Source of the DNA: Undaria pinnatifida
Taxonomy: Eukaryota > Sar > Phaeophyceae > Laminariales > Alariaceae
Reading direction: 5' to 3'
DNA: 64,000 nt
NCBI GenBank assembly: GCA_012845835.1
Contig: JABAKD010000002.1
Location: forward strand, 22,813,699-22,877,698
Positions 10,765 through 20,857 of the stretch are shown here, one piece after another. Below the pieces are notes generated by a model that was not told the origin of the DNA, did not search any database, and saw only the letters and a program-made list of their open reading frames with translations. A program made the translations under genes and the position numbers. Each line of letters begins with the position of its first letter. Position 1 is the stretch's first letter.

Positions 10765-11125
10765 GTTTGCAGGCAAATAGTTTATTGAGAACCTGCACAA
10801 ATATTTGCCTGCAGACAAATACTTTCTTGAGAAGCTGCGCAAATATTTGTCTGGAAGCAAATACTTTCTTGAGAAGCTGCGCAAATATTTGTCTGCAGGC
10901 AAATACTTTTTTTGAGAACCTGTGCAAGTATTTGTCTGGCAGGCAAATACTCTCAGGAAAACCTGCGCAAATATTTGTCTGGAAGCAAATACTTTTTTGA
11001 GAAGCTGCGCAAATATTTGTCTGCAGGCAAATACTCTCTTGAGAACCTGTGCAAATATTTGTCTGGCAGGCAAATACTCGCTTGAGAAGCTGCGCAAATA
11101 TTCGTCTGGAGGCAAATACTGCCCT
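10765..11125. repeat. 42-bp minisatellite, array 2 (8-9 units)
   Basis: Same unit as array 1 and same orientation (GCGCAAATATTTGTCTGC). Edge units are degenerate. Both arrays end on the right with GCAAATACTGCCCTGG, so they share a history rather than having arisen independently. Confidence 0.93.
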
Positions 11126-11298
11126 GGGACAAATACACGCAACTATTATTTGTATTTGTTATGGATATTTGTACAGGGTGTGAAATGTTTCAGCAAGTAC
11201 GTTGTATTTTCGACCGGAAAAAAGGGAATGCTGGAACGTGACGGCGGGCGGTACGCAGATGTTTATCAAATGCTGCGCTCTGAAGGTATGATAATTTA

Positions 11299-11412
11299 AC
11301 CCTTTGGTTTGTTTGTGTTTTTTCTCTGGGGTATTCCTCAGCTCCAGAGTGACTGAAGCCTGTCCTGTGACCACGGACTTGATTACGCGAGTTAATGTGA
11401 GAGCAACAACAA
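11299..11412 (+). mobile_element. LINE 3'-end copy B (114 bp)
   Basis: Very short 5'-truncated copy: TTTGGTTTGTTTGTG through GTGACCACGGACTTGATTAC to GTGAGAGCAACAACAA. It shows the region around the MITE insertion site of copy A without the insert. Confidence 0.75.
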
Positions 11413-11534
11413 TTAACTAACGTTATTTTTAGTATGTTTATGTCTCCGAAGAAAATTGTGCCGGGTTAGGTTACGTATCAGGTACCGGTACGTATGACAT
11501 GATGCATGTGGTTGTGTTTCCTTGTATAACCTGT

Positions 11535-12060
11535 ATGTTGTTGTTGTTGTTGTTCTCACATAAACTCTCATAATCAAGTCCGTGGTCACAGGACAGGCTC
11601 CAGTCACTATGGAGCTGAGGAATACCCCAGGGAAAAACACACACCACCCAAGGTGGTACACGCATATATCACAGCTGACGCAATTCATGCCTCCACCAGA
11701 AACATATAAAAGTGAAATCGGGAATCAGTCTACGATGTGCCAGGTCCATGCCGGTGCATACGTCTCATTACTCACGCCTGGAGAAACCAACTATTCCGAT
11801 TGCCACCCAAGGAAGACTACCACGTATATAATTACACGTAGTGTCTATCACTACGCATACGCACGACAGGCATAAGTCAATTGAAGAAAATAAACAAAGA
11901 AAAGAAAAGAAGATGAAGGAAAGGAAAGAAAAGAGAAGAAAACGAAACAAAACGAAAATGGCAAGAAAAGAGAAGAAAAAGACAAGAAAAGCAAGAGAAG
12001 ACAAGACAAGAAGAGGAAACAAGGCAAGGAAAAAAGTAGAGAAAGAAGAAAATATAGATG
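11535..12060 (-). mobile_element. LINE 3'-end copy C
   Basis: Minus-strand copy beginning at its (AAC) tail (read here as TTG units, 11535-11554). It then follows the consensus through ATAATCAAGTCCGTGGTCAC and CATATAAAAGTGAAATCGGG and ends in a long A/G-rich block (11880-12060), the complement of the pyrimidine tract in copy A. It lies tail-to-tail with copy B. Confidence 0.78.
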
Positions 12061-12154
12061 GGCGAATATATGGATAGGCAAGGCAACCCCTGTTGGCATT
12101 ATTGGTGTGAAGAAAGAAAGACTGCACACCGACTTAGTACGTTTCTATCTTCGG

Positions 12155-12226
12155 CCCAGTCCCAACCCGACCCCAACCCCAACCATAACCCTAGCCTAAC
12201 CCCTAACCCTAACCCTAACCCCAACT
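12155..12226 (+). repeat. Interstitial telomere-like repeat (CCCTAA/CCCCAA)n
   Basis: Degenerate array of CCCAACCC, CCCTAACCC and CCCCAACC units, including three adjacent CCCTAA units near 12205. This is a TTAGGG-type repeat on the minus strand. It is too short and too degenerate to be an active chromosome end here. It abuts the A/G-rich end of LINE copy C. Confidence 0.85.
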
Positions 12227-13707
12227 CTTTCTGGGGCTTGAGGTCGGCAGGGGCGGTCCCGCGGCTCCGCCCCGTGTTTCGTAGGCGTTTTCCCGAAAAC
12301 CATCAGAGAGCCGAAAGGCAGGCCTCACCCAATCGTACATGGTGTACAGTCATTTTGTTTCGCACCGACAATCGAAATAGGTGCAGCCCTGTATATGGAT
12401 AAGGTCTCCTTTTTTTTCTACACCAGCAGCGCGCGAAGCTCAGCTTGGATAGCATGCGTACTGCTGTAGTTACTTGTTACAGCAGTAGTATATACAGGGT
12501 GTAAAAAACTACATTGGTAAAAGAGGACCCGGAGGCCGGATTGCGGCGCCCCGGAGAGTCCCCGGGAGGGCCGCCAAGGGTCGGTTTTTTGTTTTCGTGT
12601 ACGTGGTACCTGGTATTCTTCACCATACTCAAAATGTGCGTCTAAAGGTCAATTCTTGCACAGCAGTCGGACTTGTCAGTGGAAAACCAGCCCTTTTCGG
12701 CTTGAGGCCGAATCGGGCATTCTTACACAGTCCAGAAGGAGCTTTTTTTTTCCCCATCCGCCGGAGGATAAAAAAAAAAAAAAAAAATCGACTCAACTTT
12801 CCTGTCGAAACACTCAGTCGAAAACGTGTTTTTGAACCCATCGCATAGCTCATCACACCACAAAACACACACCCACACGCCCACACACCCATACCAGGTA
12901 CCACGCGGCAGTATCTTACAAAAGCGCCGACGCTGGCTTGGCTGCTATCACCGCTGTTGCTTCTCGCCGCAAATCAGCGTGTCGCATTCGTAGCTCCGCT
13001 CGCCAGCAGTGTGTATCGTACGATGGCGGCAGCGCGCGGTATCGATGCCAACAACGGTTGCGCCTGCTGTAGCTTTGGTGACTCGGCTGAGTGCAATGCC
13101 ACCAACCCGCTTGGACGAGGATTCGTCGCGCCCGAAGCTCGCGTTGCTCGTGGAGAACGCGCGAAGCACAGCTTCCAATCGTTTTCGGACTGCCATACAG
13201 CAGTACTCCCTCAAACAAACTGTCTCCAGAAAGAGCCCAAAAATTATAAAATCGACTCGACTGACGATAAGAAGGAAGCCGGTAATAATCCAAATGAAAA
13301 AAGCCTAGTCGAAAAGGGCCGACGTCTAAAGGCCCGTTTTCGACTGACGGAGTCCAGCTGTATAATAATTGGTCTATCCCGCTCGTTTTATCCTCTTGTA
13401 GACGTGGTGCCGGTTGCCTTAGAACGTTATGGATTTCGCTAAGAAACAAGGACAACAAGACGATGAGTAAGCATCAGACATATTGTGAGGTGCTTGCACA
13501 GTACCATATAGGGGCTGCACCAGTCCCAACAATACTGGGAAATTCCTCTCCCTTTTCGAGCTGTTTGAGGCCTGCTTCGTCCTCAGGCAGAGTGAAACGG
13601 CTATAGTTCCACTCAAATTCTCAGAGGTAGTAAAGTACTCTGCTAAAATAGGAACTCAGCCCCGAATAGGGCATCTACTGCTGTAATACAAGACCAACAA
13701 AAAAAAC
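12227..13707. other. No recognisable gene
   Basis: Contains an 18-bp A run (about 12771) next to CCGCCGGAGGATAAAA, a phrase found inverted at 58138, and CAGGGTGTAAAAAAC (12494), which resembles the hAT-like end at 11175. Overlapping open frames at 12916-13458 on both strands show no domain. Confidence 0.45.
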
Positions 13708-14084
13708 TAGGGCTGTGAGTCGGTTTCATTTCACGACTGATACGAGACTAGTCGCTAATCAGCGAAGCCGACTAGCTGACTCTAGTAGGTAAGTCGCCAG
13801 CCGACTTGCAGACTAAAGCCAGGCGAGCGGAGCGAGCGAAAAAAGCCCCCTCCGGCCGAGGAGGCGCCCCCGGAGGCCCCGCCGGAGGCAAAAAATACGC
13901 TATTTGACTTCGTTTTTACCCAAGAAAAGCGCAAAAAGTATTGCCTAGATGCACGTAAGTGTCAAACGAAAAAAACCAAAAAGCTTCAGCGCACAAGAAG
14001 CGTACAAAAAACGAAAAGTACAACGCATGCACCACAGGTAAATCTACCCCGTACTAGAGGAACGTGACAGCAATTGTTTGAGTT

Positions 14085-14165
14085 GCAATACTACCTCTGG
14101 CCGGGATTCGAACAAGAAATCGAACTCATCGCCAAGATAGCAAGATAGCGGTGCAAAAGTTATCC
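14085..14165 (-). other. Weak tRNA-like B-box sequence
   Basis: On the minus strand TGTTCGAATCCCGGCC matches a tRNA T-arm, but no convincing A box or acceptor stem pairs with it. Possibly a SINE relic inside the hAT element. Confidence 0.2.
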
Positions 14166-14284
14166 CAGAAGAAACGTTAACATTCTTAGATCCCTCCGTG
14201 ATGTTATTCGTTCATTAGTGTCTCTCCCAACCTTGCGCGAAACGCGCGCGTCGATGACGACCGCAAGTCCTAAACCATCCATTA

Positions 14285-14860
14285 TCAGAGCTGTGGACAA
14301 TGAACCGAACCGTCTTGCTCGTAAATGGTTTGACGCCGCCCATGTAGGCAATGATGCTCCCCGCACCCTTCCCGCTCGAGGCCCCGCCCCTGTCTCCGCT
14401 TTTTCCTACCCGCCCCACGCGCCTCATGTTCTTTCAGGGCCTCGCGATGCCCTTTCCGCCTCTTGTCTAGATGCTGTCTCAAATGGGTAAGGGACCCGAA
14501 CCTAACCTCGGCATCGGCGAAATCGCCGTTCGCCTGGCAAAGCTTGCACACGGCTATGCCAGGGAGCGAGTCCTTGAGGTAGACCGCGAAAAACTTCCAC
14601 AGCGGGATGTTGGATCTGAGCGGCTTGCTGGGCCTCTGCTCATGCTTCACGCGATTGAGCATTGTTTCGGTGTCGCGTGCACTCGCCAAGGTGGTCCGCG
14701 ACCCGATATTGGCCACAACGTCGCCGACGGGATCTCCGCCCTCAGCGTTGGCATTGGGTGCGCCAGGGCTGACGCCGTAGGTACCGTCGAGAAAGATGGG
14801 CTGTTCCGCCCTGTGTGCGTGTGTGGATCTCCCGCTGTGTGCTGCAGTGTCACAGGGCAT
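14285..14860 (-). pseudogene. hAT transposase N-terminus with BED zinc finger
   Basis: From an in-frame ATG at 14860 the frame has a disordered N-terminus, then a BED-type finger. Trp-Lys-Phe-Phe precedes C-x2-C (CKLC), followed by LTHLRQH-LDKRRKGH supplying the two His. BED fingers bind the terminal repeats of hAT elements. After the finger the frame becomes Arg-rich and stops at 14285. A neighbouring frame (14215-14427) reads SIIAYMGGVKPFT, which looks more like the expected continuation, so a frameshift near 14.4 kb is likely. The catalytic domain is missing. Confidence 0.65.
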
Positions 14861-15259
14861 GTGAGGGGTATCCGCAGCCCGCAGCAATTAACGTTAAAAG
14901 CTGTACCCCGTATTAAAAATGCCTTCCTACAGTTAAGGAAACCCAAGAAGTCGGAAAGTCGGCACCTCCGTTTCACGACTATTAATCCGATTAATAACTA
15001 GTCGGCGACTTGAGTCGTGCCGACTCACAGCCCTACTAAAAATGCCTGAAAAAAACGCCTGCAGCAAAAACACGCGAAAAATAGAAGAACAAGCCGAAAA
15101 AAAATGCCTACGGCGAATTAGGACCCGCACATTTTTTTTGCTGCACAGGAAAAGCGTGGTGCGGTAAGCCGCACCCTGGTTTCGGCACGTGAAGAAAACA
15201 GGATTTACGACAAAAAGTTGCGCCAGCGCAAACATTTCACCTATTTTGCGCCGTATGTA

Positions 15260-15640
15260 CCACTGTTGATACTCTCGCAAGGTTCTGCAGCTGTCGCCGC
15301 CAACTCAATGAATCGAATCCAAGACCTGACAGCCGCAATAGTGGCGGATAGGACAACACGGGAAATAGCAATGTTTTGCATTAAGACGGTATTTCACCGG
15401 CAGTGGCGATGGTGACTGATATCCGCAAAGGAACGACCTTGAATCAGCGCGAGGGTGGCCGGTAGGACCTCACGGAAAAAACAATGTTGTGCATGAAGAC
15501 GGTAGTTCACCTGCAGCAGTAGCAGCGATAGTGGCCGATAGGACCATATAATATGTGCCAGGTAAGAAACACCAGCATTTTGTCAAGACGGCAGCTCCTT
15601 CCGACATGGTTGTTAACCGCGAAGCAACGACCTTGAAGAC
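15260..15640. repeat. Degenerate tandem repeat of about 115 bp, three units
   Basis: Recurring phrases: GTGGCGGATAGGACAACACG / GTGGCCGGTAGGACCTCACG / GTGGCCGATAGGACC (about 15343, 15453, 15531), and CGACCTTGAA near 15435 and 15629. No coding claim. Confidence 0.6.
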
Positions 15641-16270
15641 AATGCGCCAAGAAGAAACGCAACACTCCACTCAATCTTAACAGCTCACGTGTCGATGCCA
15701 CGAAAGGACGAGTATACCCGCATTATATTCTACAGACCGGGAGGTGCGTATACCTCAACTATTACGTGGAAAGAATAATGGCATGCCCCCAAGAGCGCAC
15801 GCAAACCAACACTGCCCAAAGCATATTCAACGAAGCCAATGCCGCCCGAACGCAACTCAATACTACATCCCCGGCATCCCCGGCTCCGGGTTTAACAAAC
15901 GGGACTGTGCGATGAGTGAAGCTTATCGGGATATGGGAACACATCGTTCTACTGTATATGATGAAACGTGTCTTGCGCCTACGTGCGCTAAAAATGTGCG
16001 AGCGATGCAGCAGGGACGGATAAGACTTGAATACGTCCGCTGCACCGAAATCACGTTGTTTGTTGTGTGTCTCTTTAGCACGGTGAGAGCAAGGGAGCGC
16101 ATCGTGCCATGTTTTTTTTATGGTGGATTGGGCAAAGCTGCAAAGACAGCAAAGACGGCAAATACAGCAAAAGCAGCAAAGGGCTCGAAAGCAACGTGTA
16201 CATCGTAACCTACTCGACTGTTTAAATTTTAGAAACTGACAAAACACATCACGTCTACGAAGGCGATATT
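15641..16270. other. Gap with an unconvincing open frame
   Basis: The plus frame 15744-16208 lacks a good start and has no domain. Its end is a short GCAAAGACA-type repeat (about 16133-16185). Confidence 0.3.
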
Positions 16271-16735
16271 TGAATCACTACTGAGGGGACATTTCAAAGC
16301 CAACCCCGGGTGCCAGACCTTGCGTTTCGGTTGTGGATTATGGTCACGACTATGTGGGCGAGGTCTGAATCACGACTGCGGGGGCATTTAGGACTCATAC
16401 CCCGGGTTTCAGGCCTTGTGTTTCGCGTATTCACGCAGCGCCCGTCCTCTCCAGCACACCAGCCAGTTCCCACGCTCCCACAGACTAGCGTGCAACGACG
16501 GCAGCAAAACACTGCAGCAGTCTCTCATGATGTTGAACGCTAACCCTACAGGTAGGTTAGTAGCTGTATCTTACACCATAGACCCGTCAAATCCCGTTGC
16601 TGCGGCTCTCACAGCCCTCGAGACTGGCACCTAGCCGTAACCCTATCACCCCCTATCACCCTAGCCCCGACCCGAAATGCAAGGCGTGAAACCCGGGGAT
16701 GGCTCCTAGTTTTCCCCGTAGTCGTGATTGAAATT
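16271..16735. mobile_element. MITE-like inverted repeat, one terminus duplicated
   Basis: A block of about 65 bp (GAATCAC-ACT-GGGGAC with CCCCGGG and CCTTGCGTTTCGG) occurs at 16271-16333, again in the same direction at 16369-16432, and inverted at 16668-16735. The outer pair forms terminal inverted repeats of a 465-bp element; the second left copy is an internal duplication. No coding capacity. Confidence 0.6.
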
Positions 16736-16929
16736 TCGCCTGCTCGTGTAATCGTGATTGCCAACACGAATTTGGATAACCCGTCTTTTGGAGTAGCGTG
16801 GAATAGGATAGGCCTCATACGCCTGAGTACGCAAGTACAGTACAGGACATTTACTAAGAAGCATGAGACATCTGATAGGATGAGTAAACACTCATTCGTT
16901 TCCTTCGTCCACCCGAGCAAGGTTGGCTT

Positions 16930-17080
16930 CGGTTTCGGTCCGGTTCAATTGGGTTGGGCTGGATTCGATTGTGGTTATGTTTTGTTCTGCTCGGCTCGGT
17001 TCGGTTCGGTTCGGTTCGGTTTGGTTCGGTCCGGTCCTCCGGGTTCGGGTCGGGTCGGGTCGGGTCGGTTCAGTTGGGCT
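16930..17080 (+). repeat. Pentanucleotide repeat (GGTTC)n / (GGGTC)n
   Basis: Runs of CGGTTCGGTTCGG pass into CGGGTCGGGTCGG. The unit is related to the GACCC-rich minisatellite at 63.4-63.7 kb. Confidence 0.9.
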
Positions 17081-17926
17081 CGATTCGTGTCAGAAACTGT
17101 CGTAGTTAGAGCCTTGAGAGCCCAAGAGCTCTTTGTACGTAGATGTAGAGTTCACATCTTAGGCCTCGGCCGCAAAAAACCACACGACACGAACGACGAG
17201 TAAAGGGCAGGCGGGAGAGGCGCGCCTTGGTCTAGCACGAGTTCAGTCACTTTCGATCTGTCGCTGACTACGCCTACGGAAAAATCGCCGTTTCCGACAG
17301 CCCTCGTTACTCTGAGGATCTTTGTCTCTATAATGAGTACCGATGTGCGACGCTGGAGTGAAAGCTGCTGAGTTTTTCCAACCTGTTCGGCTACTGCTGC
17401 TGCTGCTGTCGTCGTGACACACGTGTGGTGTTGCCGGGATCGATCCGTGCCGGAGCTGAATGCGAGTAGAGGCGGCTGCGGGGGTTGCCGAGATCTAGAT
17501 GCCAAGGGCAGGATACTGGCCGGGCGATATGCCCTGTTTTTCAAATGATGCGCGGGACGGGTTCACACCGCGGCCGCAGAGGGCAAAAATGACAATCTAC
17601 TGAGCGAGAGGGGGTTTAATCGAAAATTCAGTTGAACCGATATGGCCCGCGGTTGCAGCGGCGCGAGGAGAAACTCTCCCACGAGCCAAGTGTTGATGCG
17701 ACGGTAACCGGAGCCGCGTAGAGCATGACAGGTTTTTGTCGCCGTCGCTACAGGAGAAGGCAAGCAATTTTCGTCGCGACCAAGAGTGCACAACACAGTC
17801 ATTCTTATGCCTATTCTCTTCCCAAAACTCTGCGGCTGCACAACCGCGCCATGTATCGACAGTTTTCGACTGCCCTCCCCCCCCCCTCCCCCCACCCCTT
17901 CATCCTTCTCGCAAACCCTCTCCCAG
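17081..17926 (+). other. Upstream region or intron end of the zinc-finger gene
   Basis: The zinc-finger frame is open upstream to ATGs at 17851 and 17725. The encoded stretch directly before the fingers comes from a strong polypyrimidine tract (17874-17924) ending in CTCTCCCAG, a good 3' splice site, so it is more likely intron than protein. No other gene recognised. Confidence 0.5.
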
Positions 17927-18326
17927 GCGAAAAGCCGTACTGCTGTAAGCACCCGGACTGCGGCAAGAGGTTCGCGCGCGTCTCCGATCTGCGCAGCCAC
18001 GAGCGAACTCATAGGAGCGACGCCAAGGCCTTCCCGTGCCCCCACCCCGGTTGCGGGAAAAAGTTCACCCGCCCCTACGATCTGAAAAAGCACCAACTGA
18101 GCCAGCACTGGACGCGCTCGGCGATTCAGCTGGGCGACGACGTCGTTCGCGCTAAAAGCACCCGCGGTGGCGATCGAGGAAAGCGTAAAATACCAGAAAC
18201 TAGTGCGCCAAGCGACACGGCCGCGGGCGTCTCGAAATCGCTACTGCCCGCTTCGAGACCCTTACCGCCTGTAGGGGGAAGCATCGTCGACGACCTGCTG
18301 CGCTCTAACGAGGACGTGTTGCGGCG

Positions 18327-18358
<32 letters not shown>

Positions 18359-20857
18359 AACAACAGCTTGAGCGGCGTGGGGAGGAACCTGATGCTGTGG
18401 TGCGATGGGTCACGGCGTCGCCTTCGACCGCGCGGGCACCGCCTCCGCACCCCGCGCACGCGAAGCACTCTGCGTCGTCTCCTCACATGCGCCATCGCAA
18501 GCACGTCCGTTGCGATGCTCACAAGCACTGCGATCCGCTTTTTTCGGGTGCCAGCTTCGGCGTCGTCAGCGCGCAGGGCGCGGATAAGCGGAGCAAGATC
18601 GGGGCGACGTCGGTGGCGGTAGGAACCGGGAGTGCCGACGAGGCAAAGGCTCACGTCCACGGAGCGAGCTGCGGTCACGTCGCCGTGCTCCACGAGAACC
18701 ACGTTGATTTTCTTATGGGAGATGGGCAGCTGGAGTGCTACGACGGAAAGGAGGTAATAAAGCGACTTGAATGAATGGACATTGTGCGAAGCGCCCTCCC
18801 CTCCCCGCCCCTCCCCTCCCCTCCCCTCCCCCCCCCCCCCCCCCCCTGCCTGCTTGGGCTGTTGCGGTACGGTGCTGTTGAGGTATCTGCTTGCAACGGT
18901 CTCTCAATGCTGCGTGTTTAACGTCTCCGGTGAAACGGGAAGGCGCTTCGCCGCTGCAATGGTTCGTGAGCAGGTATATTTTGGCCGGGTTGTGATGCAA
19001 CATTTGAGAGTCAATTCAGGGCTAGCCATCTCCTCGGGGAGCGCAGTCCCGAGAAGATGAAATGCGATTAATATAATATTTTGGGACGGTAATGCGACTC
19101 GCCGACGGTGGTAAGAGTTGGTCGCGCTGTCACTGTTGGTCCTGCACGGTGCTCCTCCGACTGGTCACTACATGTGGGCATGCCGTCACAGAGCGCTCAA
19201 GAACGGTTCGCGGCTTATATCGCCGGTTCAGATAGGTTACATTGGGATTTGAACCTGGTTCTGATATTGACATTTGAACCTGCAGCAATAGCAGTGGAAA
19301 AATGCTGTGAGAGTGGACAAAGCAGTTGCATTGTGCTGTAGATTGGCAGTTGCATGATTGGCCAACCTTCCCTGAATAACGTATACTTCGTACAACTGCA
19401 AAGGTAGTTGTACAAGTACTTTCGTCATTTTTTGACCGCTCGGGTATCACTTCCCGCCCGTACTTGTTGAAAGATGCCTGCTATATCGATAGTCCGATAG
19501 AGTCCTGCTCCTACTATGCCGCTGAGACACGTTATGAACGCCTTGGGATTACTGTTTGTATGTTATCTTCGTATTTATCAGAGTACAGAACGCCGCCGTG
19601 CGATGGTGCATACCTAGTTTAGGCGCGCGCGCGGTTTCTCCGCGCGCGTGCGAACGCGGTGAAAGTGCGTATGCCCAATGCGTTAGCGTTCCGCGGGAGC
19701 CAGTCCCCGTCACCACATGTATCTAAAACCGCGTTTGTTTCTCTAATACCATGTTTCTTCGAATATATACACGTTAATACATATCGCCCTCAGAAATCTC
19801 GAGAGGGTTGGGTAAGCGCTACCACCGAGGGCGAAGGCGACTCCAGCTGCGGCTGCGACGACACGGCAACGGCGGCCCCAGGGGCTGCGGCAGCGACGAG
19901 CGACGGCAAACGCCACTGGGACGGTGTGGAGCCAGATCATCCAACAGGGCGCTGCCCGGGGGACAGCCACGGACCACAGTGTGGTCATGAAGTGCGTGCA
20001 TATCATACTCGTGTCCTTACTGACATCTGTGATGAACTTTATAGAATAGATCGTCTTCTCACCGACGCTGTCGCCAGCCGCGCGAGTACAACCTACTGTA
20101 ACTGTAGATACCAGGGGGCGTTGGGGGGGATATCCGTCCGTTCCACGCGTCCGCTGTGTTGGCTTAGTAATATCGCTAGCTACTGCTCTCCGCCCATTAT
20201 ATACTGCTGCCGCTTTTGTGCGTTATGTTGCGTTATTTGCTTAGGGTATACTAATTTGATTAACAGCTTGGCAATGTTTATTTCAGTATGTAATCAGACG
20301 GACACGTTTTCATCGGACGGAAACATTTGGAGTTTCTGCCACAGAGACCCTAGGTTAACCCTTTCACTGTGCAGCGAAAAATATCGTGCAGTACTTCCAA
20401 GTGCTTTGTCCTCAAAACGCATGTGCGATTCTAAAAGGGTCCATGTGTACAGATAGAAAGGATAGCTGCCGCCGCGGTTGTTTGAGGGTCCGTTGTTCTT
20501 TTCGACTATCGATAACACCTTCCTCGTATCTGGTAGGGAATGGCTACTGCTGCGCTTGTTTTAAGGATCGTATGCTGCTCTACTATTTTTTTCCGGCAGG
20601 TGGTACACCACGATGGGCACTTGGACTACGTGGTAAACGGACGGCTCATCCACCCCATCGATTCTTCCTGCAGCTTAACTGGCGACGATTTAGGCGGTGG
20701 AGAGGGGGGCATGAGCACCGAGTTCGAAGACCACGGCTCCATCAGAACGCTCGACGAGAGTTTAGTAACGTTTTTGGATTTTGTGGCCATGTTGGAGGCC
20801 CCGAGCGTGAACGACGACATGGGACCGTTCTGCGATCTATGCACCACCCTCGAGTAA
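17927..20857 (+). CDS. C2H2 zinc-finger protein with His-rich C-terminal motif; exons 17927-18753 and 20600-20857
   Basis: The first exon gives GEKPY then two C2H2 fingers (C-x4-C types, starting YCCKHPDCGKRF and FPCPHPGCGKKF), a basic linker, a poly-Gln run (about 18331-18363), Pro/His-rich sequence, and a terminal motif CGHVAVLHENHVDFLMGDG. A donor GAG|GTAATA follows base 18753 in phase 0. An acceptor TTTTTTTCCGGCAG ends at 20599, and the next exon opens in the same phase with VVHHDGHLDYVVNGRLIHP, a second version of the same His-x2-His-(V/L)-D motif. That resemblance supports the joint. The stop is at 20855-20857. A DNA-binding nuclear protein is likely; the His-rich tail could bind metal (inference). 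Start: ATG 17725 or 17851, or a spliced upstream exon at 2523-2757. Confidence 0.65.
18754..20599 (+). other. Proposed intron of the zinc-finger gene
   Basis: Carries a C-rich run at 18791-18846, a GC hairpin around 19622-19650 (GCGCGCGCG arms) and several open frames without domains, the longest at 19659-20456. If the intron is unspliced, the first exon ends at a stop six codons further on (18774). Confidence 0.5.
18791..18846 (+). repeat. C-rich simple repeat
   Basis: CCCCTCC units followed by a run of about 18 C. Confidence 0.9.

Larger units (their letters stand above)
9148..11190. mobile_element. Possible hAT-derived element bounded by TTTCACRCCCTGTACAAATA inverted repeats
   Basis: TTTCACGCCCTGTACAAATA at the left end (about 9153) and its near-perfect reverse complement at the right end (about 11166-11187) enclose 2.0 kb. 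Just inside lie two arrays of the same 42-bp repeat, and between them a minus-strand hAT transposase C-terminus. One reading is a DNA transposon with subterminal minisatellites. Another is a minisatellite-bearing segment between two outward-facing hAT-like ends, because CAGGGTGTGAAA reads outward. No 8-bp direct target duplication is seen. Confidence 0.45.
13708..15035 (-). mobile_element. hAT DNA transposon (1.3 kb, defective)
   Basis: TAGGGCTGTGAGTCGG at the left end and its reverse complement CCGACTCACAGCCCTA at the right end (15020-15035) form terminal inverted repeats of hAT type. Subterminal regions on both sides are full of AGTCG/CGACT motifs, probable transposase-binding sites. Inside, a minus-strand frame carries a BED zinc finger. 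No clean 8-bp target duplication is visible and only the N-terminal part of a transposase remains, so the copy is deleted and old. Confidence 0.8.

Noticed and set aside
9184..11125. CRISPR-like array appearance
   Set aside because: Units are contiguous 42-bp repeats with no unique spacers, and the genome is eukaryotic.
14085..14165. tRNA gene on the minus strand
   Set aside because: Only the T-arm sequence fits; no acceptor stem, D arm or A box could be matched.
13708..15035. 8-bp target duplication of the hAT element
   Set aside because: The flanks AAAAAAAC and CTAAAAAT are both A-rich but do not match as a direct repeat.
19659..20456. 265-codon open frame as a gene
   Set aside because: No domain, composition unlike the neighbouring coding exons, overlapping frames on the other strand, and it falls in the proposed zinc-finger intron.
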